A program made the translations under genes and the position numbers. Shown here piece after piece: positions 35,648-46,399 of a stretch of 64,000 bases of DNA (the stretch's first letter is position 1; each line of letters opens with the position of its first letter). Under the pieces are notes generated by a model. That model searched no databases and had not been told where the DNA came from. It worked only from the letters and a program-made list of their open reading frames with translations. The stretch comes from Buxus sempervirens (taxonomy: Eukaryota > Streptophyta > Magnoliopsida > Buxales > Buxaceae): positions 17,758,366 through 17,822,365 of the forward strand of contig OX387185.1 of assembly GCA_947561395.2 (NCBI GenBank), read 5' to 3'.

Positions 35648-35745
35648 AAAACCGCTCATTCAGAGCGGTTTGGCTCAAACCGCACCTATCCTGCGGTTGT
35701 AGCCAAAATGCAGGAAACAGCATACTCAGGACGGTTTTGAGCCAG
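35648..35745 (-). promoter_or_regulatory. AACCGC/GCGGTT inverted repeats in the B leader
   Basis: AAACCGCTCATTCAGAGCGG and AAACCGCACCTATCCTGCGG are two imperfect palindromes followed by a weaker third. They share the motif of the LTR of the same element (39418-39650). No clear TATA box is nearby, so a promoter role is uncertain. Confidence 0.55.
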
Positions 35746-36182
35746 AAACAGATTTTCGAATTGTTTCTTTCCCCAATTGATTTTATTAGCTTGATTACTT
35801 GTCCAAACTCATTATTCACCATTGGATGGCTTCTAGACTACCCCAAATTGGGCACTTGACACATTAAATGCTTGCCAACTCATGTATATTAATGAATCCC
35901 ATGCAATCGATGATGAACACACCAGCATATATACAAGTGGCTTCTCATACATTCCATATGAATGTAAATCTAATAAAAGAGAGGAGTAAAATACAAATTG
36001 GCCTTCTTGGGCAAAAATAAGATTACAACTTTGCCTTTTTGGGCTTTTCAAGGAAAAGAGAATTCCTAAACTAAAGAGAACAGAAAATGCCTTCTGTACC
36101 AGCTGCTCTTGGGTGTCCTTTCCTTCAATTTTCCTGCAAGAAAAAGGATTAGTGGCATTTACACAAAGGAGGGCATAGGCTT

Positions 36183-36204
36183 CCCCCCCCCCCCCCCCCC
36201 CCCC
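36183..36204. repeat. Homopolymer run of 22 C
   Basis: An uninterrupted C22 tract lies in the element B leader. The collinear leader of element D near 42330 has no such run. Long poly-C is uncommon in plant DNA, and the length may be inaccurate in assembly. Confidence 0.9.
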
Positions 36205-37353
36205 AAATGGACACCCAATGCATGGATTTTGGACTTTGGGTTGCCTCCTATAGGCATTTGGGTAGAGTGACTCCTAAGAAGAGTAAAAACTCTCCCTATG
36301 GGCTACACCAATCCTAGGATAACAGCAACTTTCTGGGAAAAACAAAATCCCAACAAATGGACATCATGACCATTACTTTACATGGTATGAAGGTAATCAT
36401 AAAACTGAAATTGAAATTACCTTGTTGCCTCATGTTTACCTTCAAAATAGTATCTATATCATACCTTGGATCACCTGAGCCATGCAAAACGGCCTTCCCC
36501 CATTTACAAACCCTTTCCCCATTGTATTTGGTTTACTTTGGCCAAAAATGTGTTTCCCCAGCTTCAAGCGTAGGGGTTTTGGGATTTGGCTTATTGGTAA
36601 CTTAGAACTCAAGCCTAGTGTATGACCAGAATTCTAGATCCACCATGTCATCACATCATTGGCTCAAAGTTTCTAAGGTGAATGTTTTCACTTTTGTTTT
36701 CCGAAGTAATGACCTCGGTACGCCAAGCTACACACACTCTTGTTCAACTTCCTATAGGTGATAGGTAGGCTGTGTAAAAAAATAGAAAATGTGCACAAGT
36801 GCATTTGAAAAAGTGGGTCACATTCATCACAACGTCCCACCCTTGCCACTCTTTTTTCATAGCCATGCAAGAACAAAAAAAATCACCAAGGCATGATATA
36901 GAGATTATTTGTGATGAATAGACATGAGAACATCCAGGTAGTAAAAAAAACACCTAGCATGCTCATTCTAAACATGCATTCACACAATCATCAAACATAT
37001 AAGAATGTTATCAAGTTATACAAAAATGGCATTCAGTCATGGTGAGCATGCTTTTGCAATATTCATGACATCTCTCAAAATCAGATCACATGCTCATGAC
37101 ACTAAAATCCTAATCAAGGCATGATTGTCATGGAAACATTGAAACCTAGCATGGTTAGACTAACTAGGTCTCCTAACATGGTTTTGAATATAACCAAAGC
37201 ATGGACATCACATACCCTATTCTCATAGGTCAATATTCTCTAAAAACAGATGAACACAAACCAAGCATGCTTATTACAAACAAACGAATAGCAAGCAATC
37301 AAAAAGATCAACAAAACATGATCAAGCAATGAAACCTGGCTCAATTCCAAAAC

Positions 37354-37371
37354 TCCCCAGCAGAGTCGCCA
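37354..37371 (-). promoter_or_regulatory. Primer-binding site of element B
   Basis: The minus strand reads TGGCGACTCTGCTGGGGA, separated by 2 nt from the LTR end at 37374. It differs from the site of element A by one base (T for C after GACTC). The copy of the site in B's own LTR (37440-37449) fits the B variant as far as it extends. Confidence 0.88.
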
Positions 37372-37373
37372 GT

Positions 37374-39800
37374 TGTGAGACATAGAAATGTCACCTAAGA
37401 TGACTTCCGATATCATCATGCGGGGATCGATAAAAACAAAGAGTCGCCACCATCCAAGTTAAAGTGTGAATGGACACCAAAGGGATCATAAACGCCAAAT
37501 AGAGCCAAAAGTAGCTCTAATACAAGGGCAAAATCTAGAGATCAGGTAAGGGGAATTAGTTATGAGCGGGGGAAGGTGTTAGGCACCCCCACTCATCCGT
37601 ACAAGACAGTTGCCACATGTTTACCTTCATACTAAAGATTGCTTGCTAATCAAAAACAGACAAAGGATGCTTAAAAGAAAGCAAAATGTGTGTGATTATT
37701 CCATATGAGTAGTCCAATGAATTTGGACTCTCTTCATGGATATACCACTTCTATAACTTCATGAATGAGTCCAAATCAAAGTAAAAATGAAGAAAAATCA
37801 AGCTAAGGTAAATTTGGAAAAATCAAGTTATAAGAACTTGAAGACTTCGATCAACCATAAATCACTTGATTTAAGTCCAAATCAAATGAAACAAAGTCCA
37901 TTTGATAGCTGGTATGAAATAGAATATTTAGTAAGAAAATCATCTCATTTCGATTTAAAACAAGAGAGTAACACACTACGAAAATCTACTGTTGTTACTC
38001 AGAGAAAAGCGGCGAGTAAGCATTTTGGAAATCCTATTCGTGGAGTTTGGCTACATATAAATTCGTAAAAACTTGCATGGATGAAGTATATGATGCCATC
38101 TTTCAAATGAAATAGGTCTTACACCAAACTCCATCCATTTGTGACTTGTGTGTCCTCTTGAACATGCCTGGAGGATCACATATTAACCCAGAACTCTGTT
38201 ATAGAGCCACTCTGAGTCAATCAAACACACAAACCACAAATCAGATCAAAATCTATTGAAACTAGTTGGAATGGAAAATAGACTCCTCAAGGAAAACACA
38301 GAGACTGAAATAACTCAAAACGGATTAAAATTGAGCAAATGATGCACAATCAAAGTAGCAAGTTCAGCAATCTGGACTGAACTGACTAGCCGACTTTGAA
38401 CAGATGGTGTCAAAAATTGGCTCTATAAAAATGCACGAAAGTTTCCAGATACAAAGTAGGCTTTCCCATCTATCACATGTCTTTGGAATCACTAAAAAAT
38501 TCATCCGGAGGATGAAGTTATAAGCATTCTAAGACAGGCCACAGATGTTGCCTTGTTTTGAAGATTTTGAATAAAAGGCCAAAATCAGTGCAAGTGGATT
38601 CGACCAAAACAACTGGAAACCATGAAAAACAGCCTCATGAAGTTCTAAAATTCATTCTAAAGCCAATGATCTCATATTTCCCATATTAAACATGGAAAAT
38701 CAAAGATTTAGCTTATCCTTGCAAAAAACAGTGAAAATTGTGTTTTGTGGTGATGGAAATCATATTTCTAGGAGAAGGTTGGAGTCCATTGCTATTGAGA
38801 GCATGGATTCGTATATCTTCTCCAGAGACAAATACACAACATATCAGAGAAAGCAACCATAGGCTCAAAATAATTAATGGACATGCTCTTCATCATATGA
38901 GGGTTCTAAGCCTAGAGGATCCATTCCACCTTCTTTTTCCAAAGGCTCTCTCTTCACGTTTTACGGCTAGAGAGAATTCCCAGGTACTTTAGAAGAGGTT
39001 TAGGGCTACAAAACAATCAACCACAGGCTTTACACTACAGAAAGGTAGAAGTTGGGAGGTTGCTGGAATGTAAAGAGGAAACCAGAAATCTAAGGAGGAC
39101 TTTACCTTAGGTAGCTTGAACTTTGAGTAGACAATCCAGCAGAGTTTCCCTCCTTCTTGCAGAGCTTCAATGCTTCAAATTGCCAGCCATTTGCAAGAGG
39201 AGGACCCCTTTATTTATAGGCACAACCAAGGGCATTAAAGTCCCAAGGGTATGCCCAAAAATCCCTCTAGATTGTTCCAATTCAAGTTAAAGCCTTGAAT
39301 TGTTGTAAATCTAGAAGTTTCGGAGGGTAAAATAGGGAGTTCAAGTCCCTGAAAGAGAGGTAATATGCGTAAATAAGGCTCAGAGATCGAGCCATTTCGC
39401 TAATGCACGAAACAAGCAAAACCGCATACACAGTGCGGTTTCCATAAAACCGTCACTTTATATGCGGTTTTCATGCAAATTCACCTCAACCGCACATACA
39501 GGGCGGTTCTAATTCAATTACGCTCCTCATGATTGCTGTCGACGTGGTCTAATGGTATAAGCTTGTAGAAGCCACGTGGCAGTTTACGCAAGAAGCATGA
39601 ACCTTAACCGTGCTGTGTGTGCGGTCGCAACCATATACACAGGGCGGTTGAAACCAAATTCCCAAAAACAGCATATATAGTGCTGTTAGCACCCTTTTTG
39701 AGTATTTCTGAATTTCTGACATATGTCGAAGCTCAAATAAAACATTTAAAATTCATTTTGATTGTTCCCTCACATTGAAGTGCAATTTGGGGTGTCTATA
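37374..39800 (-). repeat. 5' LTR of element B
   Basis: A 2,427-bp LTR. It starts TGTGAGACAT on the plus strand and ends GTGTCTATA, where the expected CA has become TA. In sense order it has the AACCGC/GCGGTT array (39418-39650), a TATA box near 39211-39220, an AAG|GTAAAG donor near 39105, the CTCTCTAGCC stem-loop block near 38950-38975, the U5 block near 37545-37600 and the AGAGTCGCCA block at 37440-37449. Confidence 0.9.
39418..39650 (-). promoter_or_regulatory. AACCGC/GCGGTT inverted-repeat array in the B LTR
   Basis: Five imperfect palindromes (39418-39440, 39447-39470, 39488-39508, 39606-39626, 39628-39650) pair AACCG(C) with GCGGTT around about 9 bases that often read ATACACAG. They lie about 200-430 bp upstream of the TATA box in minus orientation. 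The design equals that of the other LTRs, but with a different motif. Confidence 0.75.
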
Positions 39801-40717
39801 AGCAGGGCGGATTTGGTTATTGGTATTTATCCTCTGTCCATGTACTCGGCAGGATAATTCCTAATCCGTGTACTCGGTGGGAAGATGGTTATTTGGTTAT
39901 CCTAGTTTGTGTACTCGGCGGGATACTTCCTAATCCGTGTACTTGGTGGGAAGATGGTTATTTGGTTATCCTAGTTCGTGTACTCGGCAAGATACTTCCT
40001 AATCCGTGTACTCGGTGGGAAGCTTGTTATTTGGTTATCCTTGTTTGTGTACTCGGCAGGATACTTCCTAATCCGTGTACTCGGTGGGAAGATGGTTATT
40101 TGGTTATCCTAGTTCGTCTACTTGGCGGGATACTTCCTAATCCGTGTACTCGGTGGAAAGATGGTTACTTGTTGTTTTGTTGCTGGTTACTTGTTCTTGA
40201 GGCTGGTGCCTTTTATCCTTTGACCGTGTACTCGGTGGGATACTTCTTGGTGGTTGTAATTATTTCTCATTATGTGATGTTACATGGTGGTATGCTATTT
40301 GTCATGATTTCTATATTATCATTTTCTAGTTGTTGTTGTGGTTTGGTTAATCGCATACCTCATGACTTATTTTATATAAACATGGATTGATTTCATGCAT
40401 GCACCTTGCTACTTGTTGAGATTTATTCTCATTCTAGTTTTCCACAATTTTTCAGGTAATCTTGGAAAGGACGACAAGCATTGGGCTAGTATTTAAAAAG
40501 GGGTAGCCAGTTTAGTTGTAGATTAGTTTCATGAACTTAAGAAAATTGTAAAGGTTAAAGATGAATTGTTAGTGAATATTATTTTATGTTTCCGCATATA
40601 ACTCTGATGATGTAATTAATAAAGGTTTTAATTTGATTTGGATTTTAGTTGCTTTTGTTACTTTTCATAACACCTCGGGTCCGGAAAAAAAATTTGACCC
40701 GGAACCGGGGCGTTACA
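39801..40717 (+). mobile_element. LTR fragment X (3' part of a TGTAA-type LTR)
   Basis: The fragment ends GGGGCGTTACA at 40717, like the plus-oriented LTR ending at 51565. To the left it is cut by the 5' LTR of element B. To the right, the gag of element D resumes at 40718. X is thus an LTR inserted into D and then split by B; its other half should lie beyond the left edge. It contains a 69-bp minisatellite. Confidence 0.8.
39835..40175. repeat. 69-bp minisatellite, about five copies
   Basis: The unit contains AATCCGTGTACTCGGTGGGA and TGGTTATTTGGTTATCCTAG. The anchor AATCCG recurs at 39863, 39932, 40001, 40070 and 40139, exactly 69 bp apart. Because 69 is a multiple of three, a plus-strand frame stays open with a 23-residue repeat. 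I regard that frame as incidental. Confidence 0.92.
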
Positions 40718-40991
40718 TTCAAAAATAGGTTCAGGGATAGGTTGAGCTGGAGGTGGAATGTTAGTTTGAGGTGGAGGTACTTGGTGAGAAGTAGAGGCTT
40801 GGTTTTGGGCTTGGGCTTGCTGGGCCTGGATAGCCAGTAAGTTTTCTAGCATTTGGGCAAGCCCCGCCACTTGCGCTTGTAGTTGAAAAAAGTCGAGTAG
40901 AAACATCATTCTGATTCTCAGTAGAATCTATTGTGCGAGCCTTTGATCTGGTCACGGAAGCAATGGTTGCAATTATAATAGTACCTGGCAA
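40718..40991 (-). pseudogene. Element D gag N-terminus
   Basis: The minus strand encodes IASVTRSKARTIDSTENQ, then, after a one-base shift near 40888, FQLQAQVAGLAQMLENLLAIQAQQAQAQNQASTSHQVPPPQ. This aligns with the gag start of element B (34117-34320). The gene is cut by LTR fragment X at 40717; the rest of D should lie beyond the left edge. Confidence 0.8.
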
Positions 40992-42996
40992 AGGGAAAAT
41001 AAAGAAAATGTCAGCCCCAATTTATGGCTCATTCACATACCTATGAATGCATGTATGCAGGTTAAGTGAACATGTTTGGAATTTATTATATATTTTTTGT
41101 TTTATTTTATTTTTCTTTATTTTGAAGAATTATTAGAATATTTTAGGGCATCCAACATGTCCCACAAGATACGAATTGGTTGGCACAAAAAAGGCCATCC
41201 AAAAAGTTGTTGGAATATTTTAGGGCTTCCAACATCCCACAAGATACGAATTGGTTGGCACGAAAAAGGCCATCCAAAAAGTTGGAATATTTTAGGGCTT
41301 CCAACATCCCACAAGATATGAATTGGAATTAAGCCTTCCAAAGCCTCCTGAAATTACTCAGGCTTTTAGGAGCCTATGAAGGGTTCTAGAATCACGCAAG
41401 CTTCTAGGGGCTTATGAGGATAAAGATCTGAAATTTCAGGCTTTCAGAGGTCATATGAGTTTCTAAATTAAAGCTTTAGCGGGCCTATGAGGTTAAAAAT
41501 CTTAAATTCAAAGGCTTTCAGAGGCCCACAGAAATTTTGGATAAAATCTGAAATTCAAAGGCTTCCAGAGGCCCATGGAAAATTTTTAACTTTTTTTTTT
41601 TTTTTTTAGAATTTTGATTTGATTTTTTTGTTTTTTGTCTTTTTGTTTTTTGTTTTTTTTTTTTTTGAGATTTCTTATTCAAGAACAGATTTTTAAATTG
41701 AATTGTTCTTATCAAACTTTGGAGATTTAAAAAATGATTTGAAATTCTTTTTCCTCATTTTTTTCATTAGATTGCACTTCAAGAATGTGTTTTGCAACAT
41801 TGATGTGATTTGAGGTTCTATTTTGATTCAAACATATTTTCCTTTGTCAATTCCACTCTTTGGGTTAAGTTACTTGTTCAATTTAGGTAAAAATTTTATA
41901 AAAATGCTTAACCCTTTGATTTGAGTGAGTTTATAAGGATTTGTATGTTTTTTACTCTTGTTGAAGTGTTTATCATCTTTTATATCACTTAAGAGGTTAA
42001 AGGAACTAAGTTTGTTGGCAAAAGTTGCTAAAATAGCAATTAAATCCATAAAACTGCATATATAGTGAGGACTAGCAGTGACCGTATTTAAAATGCGGTC
42101 AGGCTATGTCTGTAAATAAAATGCGGACAGGTTATGTCCACAAATGAAATGCAGACAAGCCATGTCACCAAATGAAATGCGGTTTACGGACGGAATTTCA
42201 CTGTTTTTGATTTTCAGTAATTTTAATGATTTTGATTGCACATTTAAACATATGGTTCACCATTGACAAACTTCTAGACTGTCCCAAAGTGGACTTTGAC
42301 ACCATATTTAAAAAACATGAGGGCACATGTTCCCTCTGAAATCGGACACCATATTTATGGATTTTGGACTTTCGGTTGCCTCCAACATGGATTTTGGGTA
42401 GGATGACTTCTAAGCAGAGTTAAAAAAACTCTTCCTATAGACTACACCAATTTAAGATACAAACCTCTTTGGGAAATATTCCATCCCAAACACATGGATA
42501 CTATGGCACTTACTTTAACTGATATGAAGATAATTCTAAAAAAAAACAATGATATCACCTTGTTACCTTATGTTTACCTTCAATATGGCATTCATATCAT
42601 ACCTTAGCCTCGTGAACTATGCAACCGGCCTTTCCTCAATTACAAACCCATTTCCCCATCGTAATTGTTTACTTTAGCTCAAAAACGTGTATCTCCACCT
42701 TCAAGCGTATGGGCTTTGGGTTTTGATTTAATGGCAACTTAGATCTCAAGCCTAGTGATGACCAGAATCAAAGATCCACAATATCATCACATCATTAGTT
42801 CAAAGTTCTAAGGTGAATGTTTTCACTTTCGCTTTCCGAAGTAACGACCTCAGTACACCAAGCTACACACATTCGGGTTCAACTTCCTATAGGTAATGGA
42901 TAGGCTGTGTAAAAGATTTAAAGTGCTCAAGTGTATTTGAAATAAAGGTGCATTCACAACGTCCCAGCCCCTTGCCACTCTTTTTCGTAGCCAAGC
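40992..42996 (-). other. Leader of element D, primer site deleted
   Basis: Non-coding leader between gag and the LTR. It has three tandem blocks around TTGGAATATTTTAGGGCTTC with CAAGATACGAATTGGTTGGC (41130-41325). It also has T-rich runs (41586-41670), an array of (G)ACCGTA/GCGGTC inverted repeats (42079-42195) and a segment collinear with 36210-36860 of element B. B continues about 500 bp to its primer-binding site, but D jumps from CGTAGCCA directly to AGC and the LTR. Confidence 0.78.
42079..42195. promoter_or_regulatory. GACCGTA/GCGGTC inverted-repeat array in the D leader
   Basis: Four degraded palindromes combine a GACCGTA or GTCTGTA left arm with a TGCGGTC or TGCGGAC right arm around AAATAAAA-type centres. 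The motif is close to the array in front of the plus-strand gene at 56814. No TATA box was recognised beside it. Confidence 0.6.
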
Positions 42997-45465
42997 TGTG
43001 AGACATGGGAAAAATCAATCCTTTGACTTTCCGGTCATCACACGGGATTCATAAAATGGGAGAGTCGCCACCATTCTTCTTAGATGTGAATGGACACCAA
43101 AATCATCAAAATAAGCAAAAAGGCAAATCTAGAGTAAAAATTACCCTACTTGAAAATAAAATCCAGAGATGGGTAAGGGGATTAGATTATGAACGGGGGA
43201 AGGTGTTAGGCACCCCCATTCACCCACACAAGGTGGTTGCCAAGTGTTGTTCATGCTCAAAATAAAGAAAGCTTGCTAATTAAAATAATCAAAAAAAACT
43301 TGAAAAAGGATTAAACACATGTATGATCCCTCCACAAGAGAAGTCCAATGAATCTTAGACTTTCTTTTATGGAAGTATCACTTCTGGGATATCACCATTT
43401 AAATGGAAGTCAAAGCAAAACTTGAACACAAACAAGTTAAGACAAATCCGGAAAATTCGGTAGAAGATGGAGCCATTTGACCATAAACCATTCAAATCAA
43501 ATTCAAATTGAATCAAACCAAATCTATTTGAAAGATTATGATAAATAGAAGACTCATGAAAATTTTCAGTTAAATCCGGTTAAAACCCTAAGAGTTATGC
43601 TCATTTGAAATCTATTGTTGTAAATCGATAAAAGTAACAAGTGGGCAACTTTGGAAATCCATTTGGGGAGATTGGCTCCATATAAATCCGTGAAAATTTG
43701 CATGAATGAAGTATGTAGTATCATCTTTCAAATGAAATAGGCCTCACACCCAAATCCATTCGGATGTGACTTGTGTGACCTCACGAACATGCCCAGAGGA
43801 TCACAGATCAGCACAGAATTGTTATATAAAGCAGTTCTGAGTAAATCAGTCACACAAGACACAAAGGAAATCAAAAAATTGTGAAACCAGCTGGATTTGA
43901 AAGTAGACTCACAAAGGAAGACACAGAAACCAAAATCACTCAAATCGGACTTAAATCGAGCAGATAGTGCTCATTCGAAGTGACAGGTTTAGCAATCTGG
44001 CCTGAACTGACTTGTCGACTTTGATCGAATGGTGTCAAAAATCCACCTCATAAAAATTGATGAAATTTTACAGACAAGAACTAGACAGTCTGACCTTTCA
44101 CATGTCTTTAGAATCACTTCAAAATTCATCCGGATGATGAAGTTATGAGTGTCCGAAGTTAGGGTACAGATGCTGTCCAGTTTTGACATTTTTAAGTAAA
44201 ATCAACCCAAAACAGTGATCAAGTGTGTGTAATCCGTGCAATCCAAATCAAAATCATTTGAAAAAATATTGAAAAACCTCCAGGAGGAAATAGGGCACGA
44301 GTTTGGCTCACCATTCTCTTCGATTGGAGAAAATATGCCAAAAACCCTAAAATGGAGCAAAAATGCCCAAAACCAAGAGGTTAGACCATGAGGTCTTCAA
44401 TACTCAAAGATAAACTTGCTTGAATCATTTTGAAAATCATTGAAAAATGTCCGAGAACTGCTTGGGACCATTTATTTCAGATCTATCACAATGAATACGA
44501 TAGATCCGAAATACAAGCCGTTTCCGACAAAACGAGTGTTATGTGTGCATGTGTAAAAATCATCTGTTTAAACACATACATCACAACATATAGCATTCAA
44601 AGTACATTAATCAAATGGGGTTCTATGTCTAGGGTTCCATTCTCATTCTTGTTTCCCTTAGTTCTCTCTTAGCCTTTTTCGGCTAGAAATAATCTTGGGG
44701 TACTTTGAGTAGGGAATGGGGTTTCACACAATCATAGGCCATTCAAGAGGGTTCTATGACTAAGGGTCAACTCCCATTCTTGTTTCCCCTAGATCTCTTT
44801 TCACGTTTTACGGCTAGAGAGAGTCTCGAGGTACTTTGAGTAGGGAGAGGGGTTTCAATCACAAACAGTAGGCCATTATTCTACAAAAAGGCAGAAGAAG
44901 AGAACTATTTCTAGAATTTAAGAACATAAAAGAAAAGGGGTTTTAGGCTTACCTGGGGTGCTGAAAGCAATGGTGCAGATGTTTCCCTTCTTCACTTGGA
45001 GCTCTTCAATCTCCAACTCTTGGCCATTTGCTTGAGGAGAAGCCTCCTATTTATAGGCAAAGGCTAGCGTTAGGGGGAACCCTAATGGTAGACACAAGGA
45101 AGTGTCTAGCATTCTCCCACTTAACCCTAAGGTTATTTCCAAGATTTCGACTTCTTAAACAAAGGATAATACAGTAAAAAGTGAAAACTTTCAGAAAACC
45201 CTAATTTTGAGCAAAATCCTTGTATCCGACAACTTAGGTCGGATAAAAGTGAACATATTTATATCTGACACATGTCATCGGATACAATAACACTTGCTTG
45301 TATCTGATGACTTCTGTCGGATACAATAAGACTTGCTTGTGTCCGATGTCTTCTGTCAGATACAAAGAAGAATATATCAATCCGAATTTTTGTGTTGGTT
45401 ACAAAAGAAAGAATGATTTTGGCCAATTATTCATCATTTTCATTGCGTAATTTGGGGTGTCTACA
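42997..45465 (-). repeat. LTR shared by elements D (5') and E (3')
   Basis: A 2,469-bp LTR, TGTGAGACAT to GTGTCTACA. Left of it is a 5' leader (D); right of it is a polypurine tract (E). It therefore serves as 5' LTR of one element and 3' LTR of the next. Sense-strand parts are the TATCCGA array (45221-45365), a TATA box near 45046-45058, a CAG|GTAAG donor at 44954-44950, CTCTCTAGCC blocks near 44795-44820, the U5 block near 43170-43220 and AGAGTCGCCA at 43061-43070. Confidence 0.88.
45221..45365 (-). promoter_or_regulatory. TATCCGAC/GTCGGATA inverted-repeat array in the D/E LTR
   Basis: Four palindromes (45221-45247, 45261-45287, 45299-45326, 45339-45365) pair TGTATCCGA(C) with (G)TCGGATACA. 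They lie about 165-320 bp upstream of the minus-strand TATA box. Two copies of the same motif lie in front of the PMD gene of element E at 45904-45967. Confidence 0.8.
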
Positions 45466-45478
45466 ACTGCCCCTCTTC
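45466..45478 (-). promoter_or_regulatory. Polypurine tract of element E
   Basis: The minus strand reads GAAGAGGGGCAGT directly next to the LTR terminus TGTAGACACC. It matches the tract of element A (4338-4350) in position and core AGAGGGGCAG. It shows that the LTR at 42997-45465 is a 3' LTR for the sequence to its right. Confidence 0.85.
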
Positions 45479-45771
45479 GCGGGAATTGCAGAGCAATGAA
45501 CTGCAACGATTAGACAAACCCAAATTGCGCTTCCTTAACCATGATTTGCTTGGTTCAATTTTTCAAACTAATTTTGGGTGGAGATTTGCCAAAAATCCCT
45601 AACTTAAAGGGGGCATTTCTCCAAGCTATCTCAAATTCTACTGAGCTCTCGTGGCTATGAAGTGGATCTTAAGCCCAAAATAAGATTTTTGAACAATAAC
45701 TGATTTTTCATCAAACCATGTTAAAAATTTGACTAAATATTTCCTTTTTGACCAAAACACATTTTTTTGCA

Positions 45772-45903
45772 CTCTTTTTTTTTTTTTTCTTTTTCCTCTT
45801 TTTCTTTTATTTTTTCTCTTTTCCTTTTCTTTTTCCTTTTTTTTTTCTTTTCCTTTTTTCTCTTTTCTCTTTTTCTCTCTTTTTTTCTTTCCCTTTTTCT
45901 TTT
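45772..45903. repeat. Homopyrimidine tract of about 130 bp
   Basis: An almost pure T/C run on the plus strand, hence polypurine in the sense RNA of element E. It lies between the polypurine tract and the promoter of the antisense PMD gene. Similar but shorter runs occur at 57508-57620 and 53330-53362. It could act as a promoter-proximal pyrimidine patch or an extra RNase H-resistant tract; neither is shown. Confidence 0.85.
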
Positions 45904-45981
45904 GTATCCGACACAATTGGTTGGATATCAAAGCTTTTATATGTATCCGCCATGATTCGTCAGATATAGCAAGTTATAAAC
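45904..45981 (+). promoter_or_regulatory. Promoter of the antisense PMD gene
   Basis: Two inverted repeats, GTATCCGACA with GGTTGGATAT (45904-45928) and GTATCCGCCA with CGTCAGATAT (45943-45967), are followed within 10 bp by a TATA-like TTATAAA (45974-45980). The motif is that of E's own LTR array. A CT-rich leader typical of plant 5' untranslated exons starts about 25 bp downstream. Confidence 0.6.
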
Positions 45982-46004
45982 ATTCACATGAGACCGCGAC
46001 CCTT

Positions 46005-46399
46005 CCCTTCCTTTTCTTCTTCCCTGAACAACAAGAACGGACACAGCCCTCCTCTTCTTTGCCGATTGTTGACCTTCTCCTTCTCCAGCACCTTCTGACG
46101 AATCCCCGTGGCTCCGAAGTCTTCCATTGACTCCGGCGTCATTCACTCATTGCTGCGCCCAAGCCCTAGCTCGTCATTTTGGGGTTTTCGTCCTAACCCT
46201 TGCTTTCAAGTTATTTTCTCACTGTCTGTCGCCATTGCCCAAGCTTTGGTGACCTCCTTTGATTTTCGGCACCCTAGGCAGCCCTTCCTGCTCCCTGCAG
46301 ATCCCCTTTCACCCTTGCAATCCCTTGTTCTTGCGGCGGTGACTGGCTTTTCTCCCTCCAGAAGCAACCATCTTTATCGACAACTGCTTCCAATTTCAG
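46005..46399 (+). other. Putative 5' untranslated exon of the antisense PMD gene
   Basis: CT-rich and GC-richer than its surroundings, this stretch ends at a strong donor TTTCAG|GTAAGC (intron from 46400). The first coding exon starts directly after CCGTAG at 53549, an acceptor-like sequence abutting the ATG. A long first intron carrying the later insertion is the simplest reading. No transcript evidence is available. Confidence 0.45.

Larger units (their letters stand above)
34321..37353 (-). other. Leader of element B with repeats, no ORF1
   Basis: Three kilobases between gag and the primer site lack the ORF1 found in element A. The sequence holds duplicated blocks around TTGGAATATTCTAGGGCTTC (34500-34770), a C22 run (36183-36204) and several AACCGC/GCGGTT motifs (35648-35745). 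It also holds a stretch near 36210-36960 that is collinear with 42350-42990 of element D. No frame is supported. Confidence 0.75.
25807..39800 (-). mobile_element. Element B: Ogre-type retrotransposon, 5' half
   Basis: This minus-strand element is interrupted by element A at 25807, so its RT-integrase half and 3' LTR should lie beyond the left edge. Visible in sense order are the 5' LTR (37374-39800), primer-binding site, a 3-kb leader, gag, protease and the pre-RT linker. Two solo LTRs (31757-34116 and 26320-28150) split it. It is inserted into LTR fragment X at 39801. Proteins are close to element E but not identical. Confidence 0.9.

Noticed and set aside
39893-40390. Plus-strand frame of 165 residues with 23-residue repeats
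   Set aside because: It is created by the 69-bp minisatellite inside an LTR fragment; the frame stays open only because 69 is divisible by three.
45729-46130. Phe/Leu-rich hydrophobic frames resembling membrane proteins
   Set aside because: They are translations of the homopyrimidine tract and have no other support.
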